Shown piece by piece: positions 10,087 through 20,154 of a stretch of DNA of 64,000 bases. The position numbers and the translations under genes were made by a program. The stretch is from Cunninghamia lanceolata (taxonomy: Eukaryota; Streptophyta; Pinopsida; Cupressales; Cupressaceae), in assembly GCA_027924645.1 (NCBI GenBank), contig BSBN01000809.1:46158001-46222000 (forward strand), read 5' to 3'. The notes under the pieces are model-generated. The model ran no database searches. It saw only the letters and a program-made list of their open reading frames with translations, and had not been told where the DNA came from. How positions within the stretch are numbered: position 1 is the stretch's first letter; each line of letters opens with the position of its first letter.

Positions 10087-12186
10087 TCATTTTAAGAAAA
10101 TTGTAGGCCTATGGATTGTTGATTTTATAGCTGTGATGTAATCATGCTCATTCAAGTTGATGTCTTGTAGAAACATTTGAAAGGAGAATAATTGGTCATA
10201 ATTAGATTGTTCTAATATGGAAAAGATTTTTGTTGCCATTGGAACAATAATTTCATTATTGTCTTTCAGCGGTTCGAGAACCATAGTTTTTTTCATTGGT
10301 GGAAATGGGAAATTGTATTTACAACAGTGCTGTTTTGATTTTCTGCATCGTTTTGTATGATGGTGCCTATGTAGGATAGCTATTTGAGGAGTCAAATCAT
10401 CAGTGTTGCAAGTGATGTATTTGTCAATAAATTGTTCAATATTTGCAAGTTCATCTTTTCCATAAATTGGAGCATCTTTAATCCATAAAAGAAAGTGGTC
10501 ATGTTCATTGCCACGATTTTGGAATTCAGTTACAGAGAAATAATCCAAGAGCTCTCCGAAGAAAGAGCTATCTATAAATATCAATTGTTTTAGTGCATTG
10601 ATTCTATGTTTATAATAGCGTACACGTGTTACAGGATCTTTTTTTATGAGGTAGAAAATATTTTTCTCATTTTGTATGTCGTATTTTTGTTGTGAAGATG
10701 CACAATATGTATTATGCAAGGCTTCAAGTGCTTTTGAAAGGTGTTCCCAATGTTGTTCAGCACTAGTAAATGTAAGGAAAAATGTAGGCGGTCCAAGTTG
10801 CCGAATCATTGCAAAGACATTTTTTTTTAATTGATGTAAATAATCCGGAGATATTCTTATTCTTTTAAAGTCAACATATCCAATGTCTGATTTGAGAATC
10901 TTCTCTAGGTTAGGTTTGCATTTGACATCTTTTGCTATTAGTTTTCTTCCTTTTAACTGACCTTTTCGTACTCTTATCCACATTGTAGATAAAACTTGAT
11001 GTATCAATATCTTGACTGTTTTGAAAAATAGATTAGTTGTATGATATGCAAATTGTCTATTGGAATGAAGTAGTTCCCATTGTGCAATTTTTTGATAGGA
11101 AAAATTCTTGACAATGTCCTCATTACGTGGGTTTCCAAAGAATAGTGTGGGAAAGTTCATTTCTTCTGCATATTTGTCTTTAAAGATTCCAATAGGATAA
11201 TGGTTTTCTGCTGGTGCAACTTCTATGATTTTGTCTTGCATTTCATGTATACATTTAGATTCTGTGTATCCATGGACCAAGGTCTCAGAAGGATTTTGCT
11301 CATCTGTATCAGATTCTGAACCTGTTTCATTTGTGCAAGGGTCGTCTACTATGCCACTTTCATCATCTATTTCAAGAGATTGTCTCCAGTGCTTATTTAA
11401 TTGGAATTTCTCATTTTTGTATAGAGTTGTTTCGCTCAATTGGTTCAAAGCTTTCATTATAATAGTCGATCGCACCATCCCCTTCTGATATGCATTTTTA
11501 TATTGTAGCCGTCTTTTTAGCGCAACTGCAATAGTGTATGTTTCATCGGCAGAGCGTGGCAATGCATTCTGTACAATGTTCATGTTGACTGGGACATTAA
11601 TGATAGACCCAGTCAATCCAATTTGGGGTCTTTTGTAACCTAATTCCCATATTTGTGCGAATGCAATTCTCAGTGAAACAAGGCGCTCTTCTAGTTGCGT
11701 GAGCATTTTTACGTATTGTAAAGCTATATTCATTCGAATATGGTGTGGTGTTGCATATTTTGGAAGCTTGCATTGTTTCAATGTTTCATGGCATATGCGA
11801 CAAATACAATTCATCAATACATTGTTATTTTGATTTGTCAGTTTATAATATGTTTGCTTTTCTTTCTCTCTAAAAGCGATAATGTTTTTCTTAAAATGCA
11901 ATGTCTGACAAATTGCACAAGTATGTATCGGTGTATCTTGAATTTTTTTTTGAAATAATTCTATTGGTGATGCTGAGTGTCTAGTTTTCTTGGTTGTATT
12001 TTCCATTTGATTATTAGCACGTATTTGTTGTTTGATCTTGCGAAGTGATGTAGTGTTGCTATTTGCAATTTTTTGTTTTCTAATAAAATCACCATCATGA
12101 TGTTGTTGATTACTGCTTTGAAATTGTTTTAGTTGTCTAGATGTGATACATGGGCTTGCATTGTTTGTTTGTACTAGATAAGGCAC
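10087..12186 (-). CDS. Rep (HUH) segment with DUF6570
   Basis: Second open segment (699 codons) of the polyprotein. It begins with a hydrophilic region holding CAIC and CICRICH cysteine pairs. Next comes a DUF6570-like block (LEERLVSLRIAFAQIWELG, GLTGSIINVPVN), an acidic linker, and Helitron_like_N: NRQFAYHTTNLFF, RKGQLKGRKLIAKDV, PPTFFLTFTSAEQHWEHL, and the metal-binding HUH core NEHDHFLLWI. A following Cys/His cluster is HHHTKRCRKSKQHCCKYNFP. The HUH endonuclease nicks one strand and attaches covalently through tyrosines; those tyrosines (YCSSYMTK) lie past the TGA at 10089-10087, so this segment is catalytically incomplete on its own. Confidence 0.8.
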   Translation of the reverse strand: MPYLVQTNNASPCITSRQLKQFQSSNQQHHDGDFIRKQKIANSNTTSLRKIKQQIRANNQMENTTKKTRHSASPIELFQKKIQDTPIHTCAICQTLHFKKNIIAFREKEKQTYYKLTNQNNNVLMNCICRICHETLKQCKLPKYATPHHIRMNIALQYVKMLTQLEERLVSLRIAFAQIWELGYKRPQIGLTGSIINVPVNMNIVQNALPRSADETYTIAVALKRRLQYKNAYQKGMVRSTIIMKALNQLSETTLYKNEKFQLNKHWRQSLEIDDESGIVDDPCTNETGSESDTDEQNPSETLVHGYTESKCIHEMQDKIIEVAPAENHYPIGIFKDKYAEEMNFPTLFFGNPRNEDIVKNFSYQKIAQWELLHSNRQFAYHTTNLFFKTVKILIHQVLSTMWIRVRKGQLKGRKLIAKDVKCKPNLEKILKSDIGYVDFKRIRISPDYLHQLKKNVFAMIRQLGPPTFFLTFTSAEQHWEHLSKALEALHNTYCASSQQKYDIQNEKNIFYLIKKDPVTRVRYYKHRINALKQLIFIDSSFFGELLDYFSVTEFQNRGNEHDHFLLWIKDAPIYGKDELANIEQFIDKYITCNTDDLTPQIAILHRHHHTKRCRKSKQHCCKYNFPFPPMKKTMVLEPLKDNNEIIVPMATKIFSILEQSNYDQLFSFQMFLQDINLNEHDYITAIKSTIHRPTIFLK

Positions 12187-12297
12187 AAGCGGCTCAAAAT
12201 GTCCTTGGATGGGATTTGTATCATGAAATAAGATAGAATACGATTGTCCTTGAGATGACGGATTGAAGTGTAAGTATTTTTTTCCTGAAGTAGTTGA

Positions 12298-12765
12298 CTA
12301 AAGGCATATTTGTATGTCTAGCCACTTTGACAACCAACGGATGCAAAACAAGTCACCCCATAGGCCAACTTCATTATTATTTGTAGAATGCATTGCAGAA
12401 ATACGCATTCTACGCAAGTACTCTTCAACATTTTGCACACCGTGCAATTCATGCAATGTACGACTATCCAGTTCATAATTATATGAGGTGATTGCTTCTG
12501 GATCACCTTGTGTGAGGTAACTCAAGAAGTGGTCTATAGCTCCATTCCGTAACTGACTTGATGTGTATTGAGAATGAAGAAGTAACTCCAATGAGTCAAA
12601 TAAGCAATCCCCTACATTGTATTTAAATACTTGAATTCTACACAATCCTTCATTTCTCAATGCATAGTCAATGTTTAGAATTTCAGTCTGAATTGCTATT
12701 TTGTATTTCTCTACATCTATGATCTGTTTTTGTTTATCAACTACTGGCACTCTTGTTCTCTTCAT
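12298..12765 (-). CDS. OTU-like cysteine protease segment
   Basis: First open segment (155 codons) of the Helentron polyprotein. It shows the OTU signature: Asp-Cys in NVGDCLFDSL (D53, C54; compare DGNCLFRAL in the family) and the block EVGLWGDLFCIRWLSKWL, which matches the family's WGGD..L.ALA. The expected catalytic His lies beyond the TAG stop, in QGHFEPL (H189, around 12201-12199), so this segment alone would lack the complete active site. OTU domains are deubiquitinating-type thiol proteases; in Helentrons their role (polyprotein processing or countering host ubiquitin signals) is unproven. Confidence 0.75.
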   Translation of the reverse strand: MKRTRVPVVDKQKQIIDVEKYKIAIQTEILNIDYALRNEGLCRIQVFKYNVGDCLFDSLELLLHSQYTSSQLRNGAIDHFLSYLTQGDPEAITSYNYELDSRTLHELHGVQNVEEYLRRMRISAMHSTNNNEVGLWGDLFCIRWLSKWLDIQICL

Positions 12766-14541
12766 TTTTTTTGAAACAAGGACAATTTTGTTGATCCCAG
12801 AATATCAAAAAAATGGTGTACCTGTAATATATTCATAACCATTGGTTAGATAGTTTTGATGATTGATAATTACAAAAGGCATATTACAAATGGAAATTAG
12901 AAGCAGGCTGTTTCCTAAAAGCAATGTCGATATGCAATTTTGAAATGCATTTAGTATTTGGTTTCCTTATTTCAAATCACAAATAAATTCAATGCTAAAA
13001 TTCTAAGTAGTCAAGGCATTGTTTAAATGTAATGAAAATAATTCTTATTTTTGGATTGTACAAGAAAATAAGGCATTATAATGAAGAAGAGAATTTTGAA
13101 TGATTTAAAACTAGTGGCAATGGCAATGTCAAATCCATTCACCTGCATTATTTTCTTCAGAAAATAAAAAAATAGAAATCACCATTTGGTAGATAGTTCT
13201 AATCATTGATAGCCACAAAAGGTTTATTAAAATTCAAAATAAGAAGCAAGTTTTGATTTGAAAACAATGTAGACCTGTGACTTTGAAATTCATTTTGTAC
13301 TCGGTTTTGATATTTCAAATCAGAGGTTTACATTTAAAAATAAATAAATACAGTGTTAAAATACTAAATAGCCAAGCCATTGTTTAAATATTGCAAAAAT
13401 AATTGTTATGTAGTTGTGTAAATAGTGTAGGAACAATCCTTGGACAACTCTAATGACATCACATATTCTCTGAGCCATAGGCTTCAAATAATTAGCAATT
13501 TGCATATATGAATAATATATTGAATGTATAAATTAAACAATGGAAGAAACAAACAAACAAGAGATATGAAGGAGCAAATGAACTTGAATAGATGACAATA
13601 ACATTTTCTAGAGTTGACTATGACTTGGAAATAAAGGTTTTAGTACCTTTTGTTAAGCTTGTGCTTGGATTGTAGATGCAGGTGAAGGATTAGAATGATC
13701 TGCAAAAGTCTAAAGGATTGTAAACTAGTTGCAATTGCAACATTATATTGATGGGATTGTGTTAATTTCTTTACAAAGTGAAAAGGTATTGTGCATTGTT
13801 AAACAGTATATGCCTTCAAGTGGTTTTGTCACTTATATAATCATTAATAGAATTTTGCTACTTACAACTTGCAAACTGTGTTATCTATTTATATTTTGAT
13901 ATTGAATTTAACTATAACACGTAAAAATAACAAATACAGTAGACATGGATAGACTGTAACAAGATCCAAAGCCAGGACACCAAACATGTAACATCAAGAT
14001 TTCTTCAATGCTGGCCTATACACAAAAAAAGATATTATAACTAGTTGTTGAATCTTGCAAATCATATAACTATCACGGGAATATAATTCCAATATTAGTT
14101 TTGTTGTTATCAAGTCTTATAGAAATCTAGACAAAAAAATATTGAAAACTATTAGAAGCACTTTTTACAATTTACTATTGCTATATGTCTTTGCATTCAT
14201 ACTCAATAATAGCTAACTAGCACCAAAGAACTACAGTAAGACCAATACATAAAATATAAGTGACATGCAAAAGTGTATAGTGTTTTTCACAAATTGCAAA
14301 TAACTACCCACATCAGTGTTATTACAACTTACATAGTTTTCTAGAACATCAAAGAGATGGCTGCATCTATTTATGATGATTTCATGTTGGAATCATTTGT
14401 TATTCTAAAAAAAAAAACACTTTAAAATTCCACCGCTTCATTTCCCGCCCATCAGCATGATCATCGCCATCGGCGTGTCAAAAAAAACATGTTGGTCAAT
14501 ATTCACTTCATCATCATGATATTTCGCTTCTGCATATTGGG
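12766..14541. other. Non-coding 5' flank of Helentron genes
   Basis: AT-rich DNA upstream (in the minus direction) of the polyprotein ATG. There are no frames of note. Two stretches resemble each other weakly (around 12780-13000 and 13140-13380; each has a 'gtttccttatttcaaatca' / 'gttttgatatttcaaatca' segment), suggesting an old local duplication of promoter-proximal DNA. From about 14450 the palindromic ATCATGAT words of the right arm begin. Confidence 0.4.
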
Positions 14542-16300
14542 GAAAAGAACAACATCATCATCATCATATTGTTGAAGAAGAAAAGGAGGATATGGAATAT
14601 GATCATGTTGCCGAGGAAACGAAAATGATGGTAACGTCATCATGATATTCGGGCTTCATTGAAATGCCAAGGATGACGTCATCGTCATTTTCGTTAAGAT
14701 CAGGGTATAAATGTAATATCGGGTCACCTAAGGAGCATGATCAGGATGATGAATGTAATATGACCCCTTTGTGCCCAAGGCAACCCTCTCGAAAGATCAG
14801 GATGATGATGAGCATGTGGATATTTGCTTCTTCGTCGAACTTAGAATAAGACGTCATCATCATATTTCGCGAACCAGATCGTGCTTGAAAAATAAGCTGT
14901 TGAAGGAAAAATGTGATGATGATGATGATCAGGATATTTGCTTCTTCGATCATTGGATCGGGATGACGTCATCATGATATTCGGAGCCTTTGTTAAACTT
15001 AGAACATGACGCCATCACGATATTTCGCCAACCGGATCATGTTTGGGAAATATCCTGCCGAAGGGAAAATGTGACGATGATGATCATTAGGATATTTTCG
15101 AAAGGTTGTATTTCATGGGCAGGACGACTTTACGAAATATCGGGCGAACGAACAAGATCATGATGATCTTGACAACATGACAGGATAAAACAATATGATG
15201 ATGACCCTCCTCATCGAACTATCATGATGACGTCATCACGATATTTTGTCTGCGAAGCACAAGGATGAGTTGAGGTCATCATGATATTGCGCTAGGGCGA
15301 TATTGTAAAAAAATGATCATGCTGTTTAAGGAATGAAATATCGCCTTCTTCTGAATAGATAGGGTGATCATCATGATATTGCAAAAAAGGCGATCAGGAG
15401 GATATGAAGATGATGATCCCCTTTATGGATTTATGATGATGATGTCTCCATCACTTGCAAATTTCTGCGAATGACCCTCGTGAAAGATCAGGATGATGAT
15501 CATAATTATGCAAAAGGAGATCAGGAGGATATGAAGTTATCATCATATTTCGAACTTCAACAAATATCATGATGATGACCTTGCGATAGGATTATAACAT
15601 GTGCATGCAAATATGCCGAACTCCTCATCGAACTATCATGATGACGTCATCACGATATTTTGTCTGCGAAGCACAAGGATGAGTTGAGGTCATCATGATA
15701 TTGCGCTAGGGCGATATTGTAAAAAAATGATCATGCTGTTTAAGGAATGAAATATCGCCTTCTTCTGAATAGATAGGGTGATCATCATGATATTGCAAAA
15801 AAGGCGATCAGGAGGATATGAAGATGATGATCCCCTTTATCGATTTATGATGATGATGTCTCCATCACTTGCAAATTTCTGCGAATGACCCTCGTGAAAG
15901 ATCAGGATGATGATCATAATTATGCAAAAGGAGATCAGGAGGATATGAAGTTATCATCATATTTCAAACTTCAGCAAATATCATGATGATGACCTTGCGA
16001 TAGGATTATAACATGTGCATGCAAATATGCCGAAGGTGGATTTTCTAAGGGTGATCACCATGATATGATAAGATTAGGTAATGTTGAAATATCATGATGA
16101 TGCTCGCCATACAAAGACCGCTTGACGGGGAAACTTACCCTGACCTAAAGTTCATATCATCATGATATTTGAACCTCAGGATATTATCGGGGGGGGGGTT
16201 CAAATATGATGATGATCATCATCTTCATGTAACCAAAACCAAGTTTATAACATATGACCCTCCTAAAAGAAATCATGATGCTGACAATGCGGCTAAGGCC
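14542..16300 (-). repeat. Right arm of the long inverted repeat
   Basis: Reverse complement of 470-1823, with the same order of blocks and high identity by eye. It carries TGACGTCA palindromes at about 14675, 14963, 15228 and 15642 and many ATCATGAT words. It is longer than the left arm because of a 414-bp tandem duplication (15207-15620 and 15621-16034). ATCATGAT-type words continue outward to about 16430. ORFs in the arm are compositional artefacts. Confidence 0.85.
15207..16034 (+). repeat. 414-bp tandem duplication within the right arm
   Basis: Two adjacent, nearly identical 414-bp copies beginning CTCCTCATCGAACTATC (15207 and 15621) and ending GTGCATGCAAATATGCCGAA (15620 and 16034). The left arm has one copy, so the duplication postdates formation of the inverted pair. 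Confidence 0.85.
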
Positions 16301-17266
16301 ATTTGACGGGTAAAGGGCACTACCACCTAAGATTGACGTCCGGATATTGGGACTGCATGATTTTTATCGGCTGATAAACCAAGATCATGATGATCTTGAC
16401 AACATGACTCAGGATATAAAAATATGATGATCCTCCTGCGAATATCAGGTTTGACCAAAACTTTGACCGTGCATAACTTTCACATATGGAAGAATTTTCG
16501 AGTGAAGTAAAAGGCAAACCTGCATGGAATTTCAAGCTCTTTCTAAATATGAAACTTATGCACTGTCAGCCACCAGATGAAATTTAAAGACCAGATCGTA
16601 TAAATGCGGATCTGAAATTGTCTTTTAAATTTTAAAATAAACTAAAAAGTCAGTGCACAGGAAAACAATAATGCTAGGGTTCCTTTACCCTTGAAACTAA
16701 AATTAAAGTGGCCTAAAATCTAAATCCTGACAAAAGCAAATGCAATCACCACCTGCAAACACAATCGCCACCTGTCTCAGAGGTGCACACGTGTAACCCT
16801 AACAATTTTATCAACACATGCATCTTTTAAGGTTCTCAAATGTGGAACGGAGGTTAGTAGCTTTCAGACGATCTTCAAATGCAACCACATAGAAACAGCT
16901 TCAGAGAGGTGCATCAGTTTTAAAGGCCAAGATTTATTAACTCTTACCCAGGAAATAATTAGTCGCAGAGCTGGTGATTTGGAATTGGCATCGTTGAGAT
17001 CAAAGAGTTCTAAGAAAATGGATTTTTAGACTTCCTCATTGAGATGAGACAGGTTTAAAGAGGAAGCAGCTTTGCTCAAAGTACAGAAAGTTTATAAAAG
17101 CTACCATAGAAGATGGAATCTTGCAGATTGTGCTTTGTACATTCATGTCTACATTGAGGAACTCTGGTTCTATACTGTGCCATGTCCAATTTTTTTTCAG
17201 TTTTGTAAGTCGAGATCCAACTAATTGGTTGCATGGGTTCGCCGTCTTCACCTCCTTTCTAATGAT
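16301..17266. other. Flank of right arm, no gene recognised
   Basis: Short frames at 16320-16535 (-) and 17036-17251 (-) show no known domain. The first is repeated at 18754-18969 only because the DNA is duplicated. One ATCATGATGATCTTGAC palindromic word persists near 16385. Confidence 0.35.
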
Positions 17267-18209
17267 TTTGCTAATGCCAGTTGTTAAGATTCGTTTTTAT
17301 TTCATTTGTGTCTTGCAAACAAAAATTGGCAATTTTTTGTTCTGATTAGCAGAACTGTCTTTGTTATTAACCTACATCGACCTCTCCCTTCTTTCCCCAA
17401 TTTTACCTCAGTGTTTTCTTGCTTATAATTTAATTTTGTAGCAACGCCCCTCATTTGGAATATATTTGGGTATTGTTGTTTAGATATTCAGGATGGAAAC
17501 AGTCTATTTTATTTTAACTCTTCATGTCCAGCATTAACCTCTTCTACAGAATTTCACAAAATAGTATTCCAATGTCTGGAGAAGGGTACCAACTAATGTT
17601 CTTCTGTCATGAATTCTCTTTCACATATAAATTTGCATTTTCCTTCAGAAGATTGGAGCACTTTTTTTGTGGGTATTTTCCTTGTCTGACCATAATCTGT
17701 GCCATTGAACATTACAGGGACACGATAACATATCCTTATTCTTTCTTTCAAAATAGAATATTTGCTAGAGGACCAAACAAGAGGGCGAGCCTCTGTTCCA
17801 AATTGGGATTACTAGCAAATTACCTAAATTCGTTAATACTCTCTGCTTCAAGGTATGAAATTCACACCCTTGCTATGTATAAGTAAGGTCTATAGCACCA
17901 TCCCCATAAAATTCCAGCATATTATATGATGGGTACTGAGCAAACGCCGAGCCTCAATCATTCAAACGTAAATTAAACAGTGAACACATGCATGAAATCA
18001 CTTAAAAGGAACTGTAAGTTGTACCAAAGAAATTGCAGAGTAGAAAGTTGCAACAGAATATAAGTAGATGCTTTACAGCTTGAATATATACAATGTATCT
18101 GGAAATGAAACAAGTAATACTGCATATAGCATGACCACTTGTATAGTTAGTTCTTCCTGCAACCTTGTTTGTTATTTAGTGACACAGTTGCATAGCTACT
18201 TTTATGCTC
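17267..18209 (+). repeat. Direct repeat unit, copy 1
   Basis: Begins TTTTGCTAATGCCAGTTGTT and is repeated at 19209-20154 with few differences. A 120-codon plus-strand frame (17524-17886) is preserved in both copies. Its translation matches nothing I recognise, and its conservation is explained by recent duplication, so it is not called as a gene. Confidence 0.8.
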
Positions 18210-18211
18210 CC

Positions 18212-18992
18212 GGGTGATCATCATGATATTGCAAAAAAGGCGATCAGGAGGATATGAAGATGATGATCCCCTTTATCGATTTATGATGATGATGTCTCTA
18301 TCACTTGCAAATTACAGCAAATGACCCTCGTGAAAGATCAGGATGATGATCATAATTATGCAAAAGGAGATCAGGAGGATATGAAGTTATCATCATATTT
18401 CGAACTTCAGCAAATATCATGATGATGACCTTGCAATAGGATTATAACATGTGCATGCAAATATGCCGAAGGTGAATTTTCTAAGGGTGATCACCATGAT
18501 ATGATAAGATTAGGTAATGTTGAAATATCATGATGATGCTCGCTATACAAAGACCGCTCGACGGGGAAACTTACCTTGACCTAAAGTTGATATCATCATG
18601 ATATTTGAACCTCAGGATATTATCGGGGGGGGTTCAAATATGATGATGATGATCATCTTCATGTAACCAAAACTGAGTTTATAACATATGACCCTCCTAA
18701 AAGAAATCATGATGCTGACAATGCGGCTAAGGCCATTTGACGGGTAAAGGGCACTACCACCTAAGATTGACGTCCGCATATTGGGACTGCATGATTTTTA
18801 TCGGCTGATAGACCAAGATCATGATGATCTTGACAACATGACTCAGGATATAAAAATATGATGACCCTCCTGCGAATATCAGGTTTGACCAAAACTTTGA
18901 CCATGCATAACTTTCACATATGGAAGAATTTTCGAGTGAAGTAAAAGGCAAACCTGCGTGGAATTTCAAGCTCTTTCTAAATATGAAAGTTA
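18212..18992 (+). repeat. Second copy of the distal right arm and its flank
   Basis: Matches 15776-16560 (GGGTGATCATCATGATATTGC onward) in the same orientation. It includes the G-tract/TCAAATATGATGATG block and the same 71-codon shadow frame. The left break is abrupt, after CTTTTATGCTCCC. Confidence 0.85.
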
Positions 18993-19208
18993 TGCACGGT
19001 CACCTAAGGAGCATGATCAGGATGATGAATGTAATATGACCCCTTTGCGCCCAAGGCAACCCTCTCGAAAGATCAGGATGATGATGAGCATCGGGATATT
19101 TGCTTCTTCGTCGAACTTAGAATAAGACGTCATCATCATATTTCGCGAACCAGATCCTGCTTGAAAAATAACCTGTTGAAGGAAAAATGTGACGATGATG
19201 ATGATCAG
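18993..19208 (+). repeat. Fragment of the proximal right arm, displaced
   Basis: GGTCACCTAAGGAGCATGATC through GATGATGATGATCAGGA corresponds to about 14725-14940. It is joined directly to the distal-arm copy on its left and to the 17267-type unit on its right, giving a mosaic of three rearranged segments. Confidence 0.8.
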
Positions 19209-20154
19209 GATTTTGCTAATGCCAGTTGTTAAGATTCGTTTTTATTTCATTTGTGTCTTGCAAACAAAAATTGGCAATTTTTTGTTCTGATTAGCAGAAC
19301 TTTCTTTGTTATCAACCTACATTGACCTCTCCCTTCTTTCCCCAATTTTACCTCAGTGTTTTCTTGCTTATAATTTAATTTTGTAGCAACGCCCCTCATT
19401 TGGAATATATTTGGGTATTGTTGTTTAGATATTCAGATGGAAACAGTCTATTTTATTTTAACTCTTCATGTCCAGCATTAACCTCTTCTACAGAATTTCA
19501 CAAAATAGTATTCCAATGTGTGGAGAAGGGTACCAACTAATGTTCTTCTGTCATGAATTCTCTTTCACATATAAATTTGCATTTTCCTTCACAAGATTGG
19601 AGCACTTTTTTTGTGGGTATTTTCCTTCTCTGACCATAATCTGTGCCATTGAACATTACAGGGACACGATAACATATCCTTACTCTTTCTTTCAAAACAG
19701 AATATTTGGTACAGGACCAAACAAGAGGGCGAGCCTCTGTTCCAAATTGGGATTACTAGCAAATTACCTAAATTCGTTAATACTCTCTGCTTCAAGGTAT
19801 GAAATTCACACCCTTGCTATGTATAAGTAAGGTCTATAGCACCGTCGCCATGAAATTCCAGCATATTATATGATGGGTACTGAGCGAACTCCGAGCCTCA
19901 ATCATTCAAACGTAAATTAAACAGTGAACACATGCATGAAATCACTTAAAAGCAACTGTAAGTTGTACCAAAGAAATTGCAGAGTAGAAAGTTGCAACAG
20001 AATATAAGTAGATGCTTTACAGCTTGAATATATACAATGTATCTGGAAATAAAACAAGTAATACTGCATATAGCATGAGCACTTGTATAGTTAGTTCTTC
20101 CTGCAACCTTCTTTGTTATTTAGTGACACAGTCGCACAGCTACTTTTATGCTCC
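19209..20154 (+). repeat. Direct repeat unit, copy 2
   Basis: Near-identical to 17267-18209 (offset about 1,944 bp). Small substitutions and a 1-bp indel (ATTCAGGATGG versus ATTCAGATGG) separate the copies, so the duplication is fairly recent but not brand new. Confidence 0.8.

Larger units (their letters stand above)
7054..12765 (-). pseudogene. Helentron polyprotein OTU-DUF6570-Rep-Pif1-EEP, three nonsense codons
   Basis: A single reading frame of 1,903 codons from the ATG at 12765. Order of domains: OTU cysteine protease (about residues 45-195), Cys-rich region plus DUF6570 (about 280-430), Helitron_like_N/Rep with the HUH motif at H755-D-H757 and a Tyr pair at Y929/Y933, Pif1-type SF1 helicase with Walker A at about 1242-1249 and VDE at about 1330-1332, and an EEP endonuclease from about 1690 to the end (GDFN at 1823-1826, SDH at 1885-1887). 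In-frame stops are TAG at residue 156 (12300-12298), TGA at 893 (10089-10087) and TAA at 1832 (7272-7270). No frameshift is needed anywhere. All three stops fall inside domains rather than in linkers, so they look like mutations, not programmed termination. The TGA sits where relatives, as I remember them, have Arg, consistent with CGA to TGA. The RPA-like gene follows about 500 bp downstream on the same strand. Confidence 0.85.
1824..14541 (-). mobile_element. Helentron-like rolling-circle transposon
   Basis: The DNA between the two inverted arms holds a near-complete Helentron-type gene set, all on the minus strand: an OTU-DUF6570-HUH Rep-Pif1 helicase-EEP polyprotein frame (12765-7054), then an RPA70-like gene (about 6555-3153). 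A C-terminal EEP endonuclease behind the helicase is the established hallmark of Helentrons as opposed to canonical plant Helitrons, and OTU and RPA-like proteins are known Helitron/Helentron accessories. Exact termini were not resolved. A perfect 22-bp stem at 1912-1968, downstream of the last gene in the coding direction, is a candidate 3'-end hairpin. Three nonsense codons suggest this copy is inactive or recently inactivated. The boundaries given are the inner ends of the arms, not proven transposon ends. Confidence 0.8.

Noticed and set aside
7054..12765. Programmed stop-codon readthrough in the Helentron polyprotein
   Set aside because: Stops fall inside OTU, Rep and EEP domains rather than at boundaries and use all three stop codons; point mutations are simpler.
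2341..14425. Shared AAAACACTTTAAAAT words near 2355 and 14415 as Helentron terminal repeats
   Set aside because: Only about 15 AT-rich bases, not at a definable boundary; could be chance.
17524..19830. Identical 120-codon ORFs at 17524-17886 and 19468-19830 as a conserved gene
   Set aside because: Preservation is explained by a recent direct duplication of the whole segment; no domain and no promoter evidence.
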